From contig CAUJDW010000125.1 in assembly GCA_963169455.1 (NCBI GenBank), positions 1 through 64,000 on the forward strand: DNA of 64,000 bases. Direction: 5' to 3'. The DNA comes from Bacteroidota bacterium. Its GTDB lineage: Bacteria; Bacteroidota; Bacteroidia; Chitinophagales; Saprospiraceae. The notes below the pieces were generated by a model, which was given only the letters and a program-made list of their open reading frames with translations, did not search any database and had not been told where the DNA came from. Below are positions 63,327 to 64,000 of the stretch, in pieces. The position numbers and the translations under genes are program-made. Numbering within the stretch: position 1 is the stretch's first letter; every line of letters begins with the position of its first letter.

Positions 63327-64000
63327 CCTGCATGCCGATGCGGTACAACACGAATCCCATAAAGGTAAAGAAGGCCACGCCCAGCAGCATATACCCGCCT
63401 TCTCCGAGGGCCGGGTGGAGGAAGAGCGTTTCCATGTTCACCCGGGCCAGGGCGCTTGCCACCTTGTCGTTGACCGAGAGGATGGCTACGATGACGCCCG
63501 CCAGCGCGCCGCCGGCGACCAGCCCCGTGGCGAAGAGGTTGCCCTTGCCGAGTTCGTCATCCTCTACTTTTTTGCCCTTGCGCTCCTTGAGCCAGTCGAC
63601 GAGCCCTTTAATGGCGCCGCCGATGAAAATGGGCAGCGTCGTGGACAAGGGCAGGTACAGGCCCACGGCAAAAGACAGGGATTTCACCCCGCACAACTCT
63701 ATCGTCAGGGCGATGAAAACGCCCACCAGTACGAACTGCCAGTCGAGGTTGAATGACAGCAGGCCTTTGATCAGGGTGGCCATGAGGGTGGCCTGCGGGG
63801 CGGCGTATTTCTCACCGATGGCGTGCTGTATGCCCTGCTCCAGCAACTCCGGCGTCGGCGTATCCAGGTATTTCACTGTAAAGCCGATGACGATGCTGGA
63901 AAAAATGGCGCCGACGAAGAGCGCCAGCTGCTGGTATTTCGGCGTGGCGCCGACGATGTAGCCCGTCTTCAGGTCCTGGCTTGTGGCGCCGGCGTTGGCG
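63319..64000 (-). CDS. OPT-family oligopeptide transporter, 3' part (runs off window)
   Basis: The visible 226 codons end at 63319. Minus-strand sequence beyond the first internal Met (63876) continues open to the window edge and reads NAGATSQDLKTGYIVGATPK, typical of OPT/YSL proteins. Membrane segments include FVLVGVFIALTIELCGVKSLS, AVGLYLPLSTTLPIFIGGAI, NLFATGLVAGGALAGVIVAI and a C-terminal YMLLGVAFFTFMGFVL. Substrates are small peptides or metal chelates. The N-terminal half is outside the window. Confidence 0.88.
   Translation of the reverse strand, partial: ANAGATSQDLKTGYIVGATPKYQQLALFVGAIFSSIVIGFTVKYLDTPTPELLEQGIQHAIGEKYAAPQATLMATLIKGLLSFNLDWQFVLVGVFIALTIELCGVKSLSFAVGLYLPLSTTLPIFIGGAIKGLVDWLKERKGKKVEDDELGKGNLFATGLVAGGALAGVIVAILSVNDKVASALARVNMETLFLHPALGEGGYMLLGVAFFTFMGFVLYRIGMQDD

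Overview
The window reads as chromosome from a GC-rich member of the Bacteroidota, most likely order Saprospirales (Lewinella/Phaeodactylibacter-like). Grounds for this: several secreted proteins end in type IX secretion (T9SS) C-terminal sorting domains, Shine-Dalgarno sequences are mostly absent, there is a gingipain-like C25 protease, and there is a 7.25-kaa T9SS surface protein. No rRNA, tRNA, CRISPR array, IS element or prophage was seen.

Layout. 1-4.1 kb: tail of a broken gene, a CRP/FNR-like palindrome, then a four-gene operon for a Na+-pumping biotin-dependent acyl-CoA decarboxylase (carboxyltransferase, OadG-like subunit, biotin carrier, OadB-like pump). 4.4-9.7 kb: lipoprotein cytochrome c, two paralogous NUMOD4/HNH/helix-turn-helix proteins, a small secreted protein, a CotH-like lipoprotein and a BASS-family transporter. 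9.7-19.3 kb: a second-type SecA ATPase, a T9SS cargo protein, an S9 peptidase, a divergent MocR regulator/PNPOx-family pair with an operator-like region, and a lipoprotein intradiol dioxygenase. 19.6-26.2 kb: a divergent hydrogenase locus, with hypC-hypB-hypA and a His-rich small membrane protein on the minus strand, and small subunit, large subunit, cytochrome b and maturation protease on the plus strand. The small subunit has all six cysteines of the O2-tolerant [4Fe-3S] cluster. hypD, hypE and hypF are not in the window.

26.2-33.1 kb: accessory stretch with a toxin-antitoxin remnant, a nuclease-A-inhibitor-like protein, an aldo/keto reductase, a large lineage-type protein, and a 1.4-kb repeat-rich zone with short ORFs. 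33.1-54.9 kb: one giant gene encoding a T9SS surface adhesin. It has choice-of-anchor A and GEVED domains, SdrD B-like repeats (with a 1479-bp higher-order repeat), fifteen DUF11 repeats, a dockerin-like and a cohesin-like domain and a sorting domain. 55-64 kb: ADP-ribosylglycohydrolase, C25 protease, another T9SS-type protein, a saccharopine-dehydrogenase-like protein, a secreted DinB protein, a Gre-like factor and the 3' part of an OPT-family transporter.

How it fits together: the Na+-pumping decarboxylase and the O2-tolerant uptake hydrogenase are both energy-conserving. Each is preceded, at a similar distance, by a palindrome of TGA-N6-TCA type, which suggests a common CRP/FNR-family regulator. 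The secreted protease and the giant adhesin suggest a surface-attached, polymer- or protein-degrading lifestyle. Domain assignments come from reading motifs; no database search was run.
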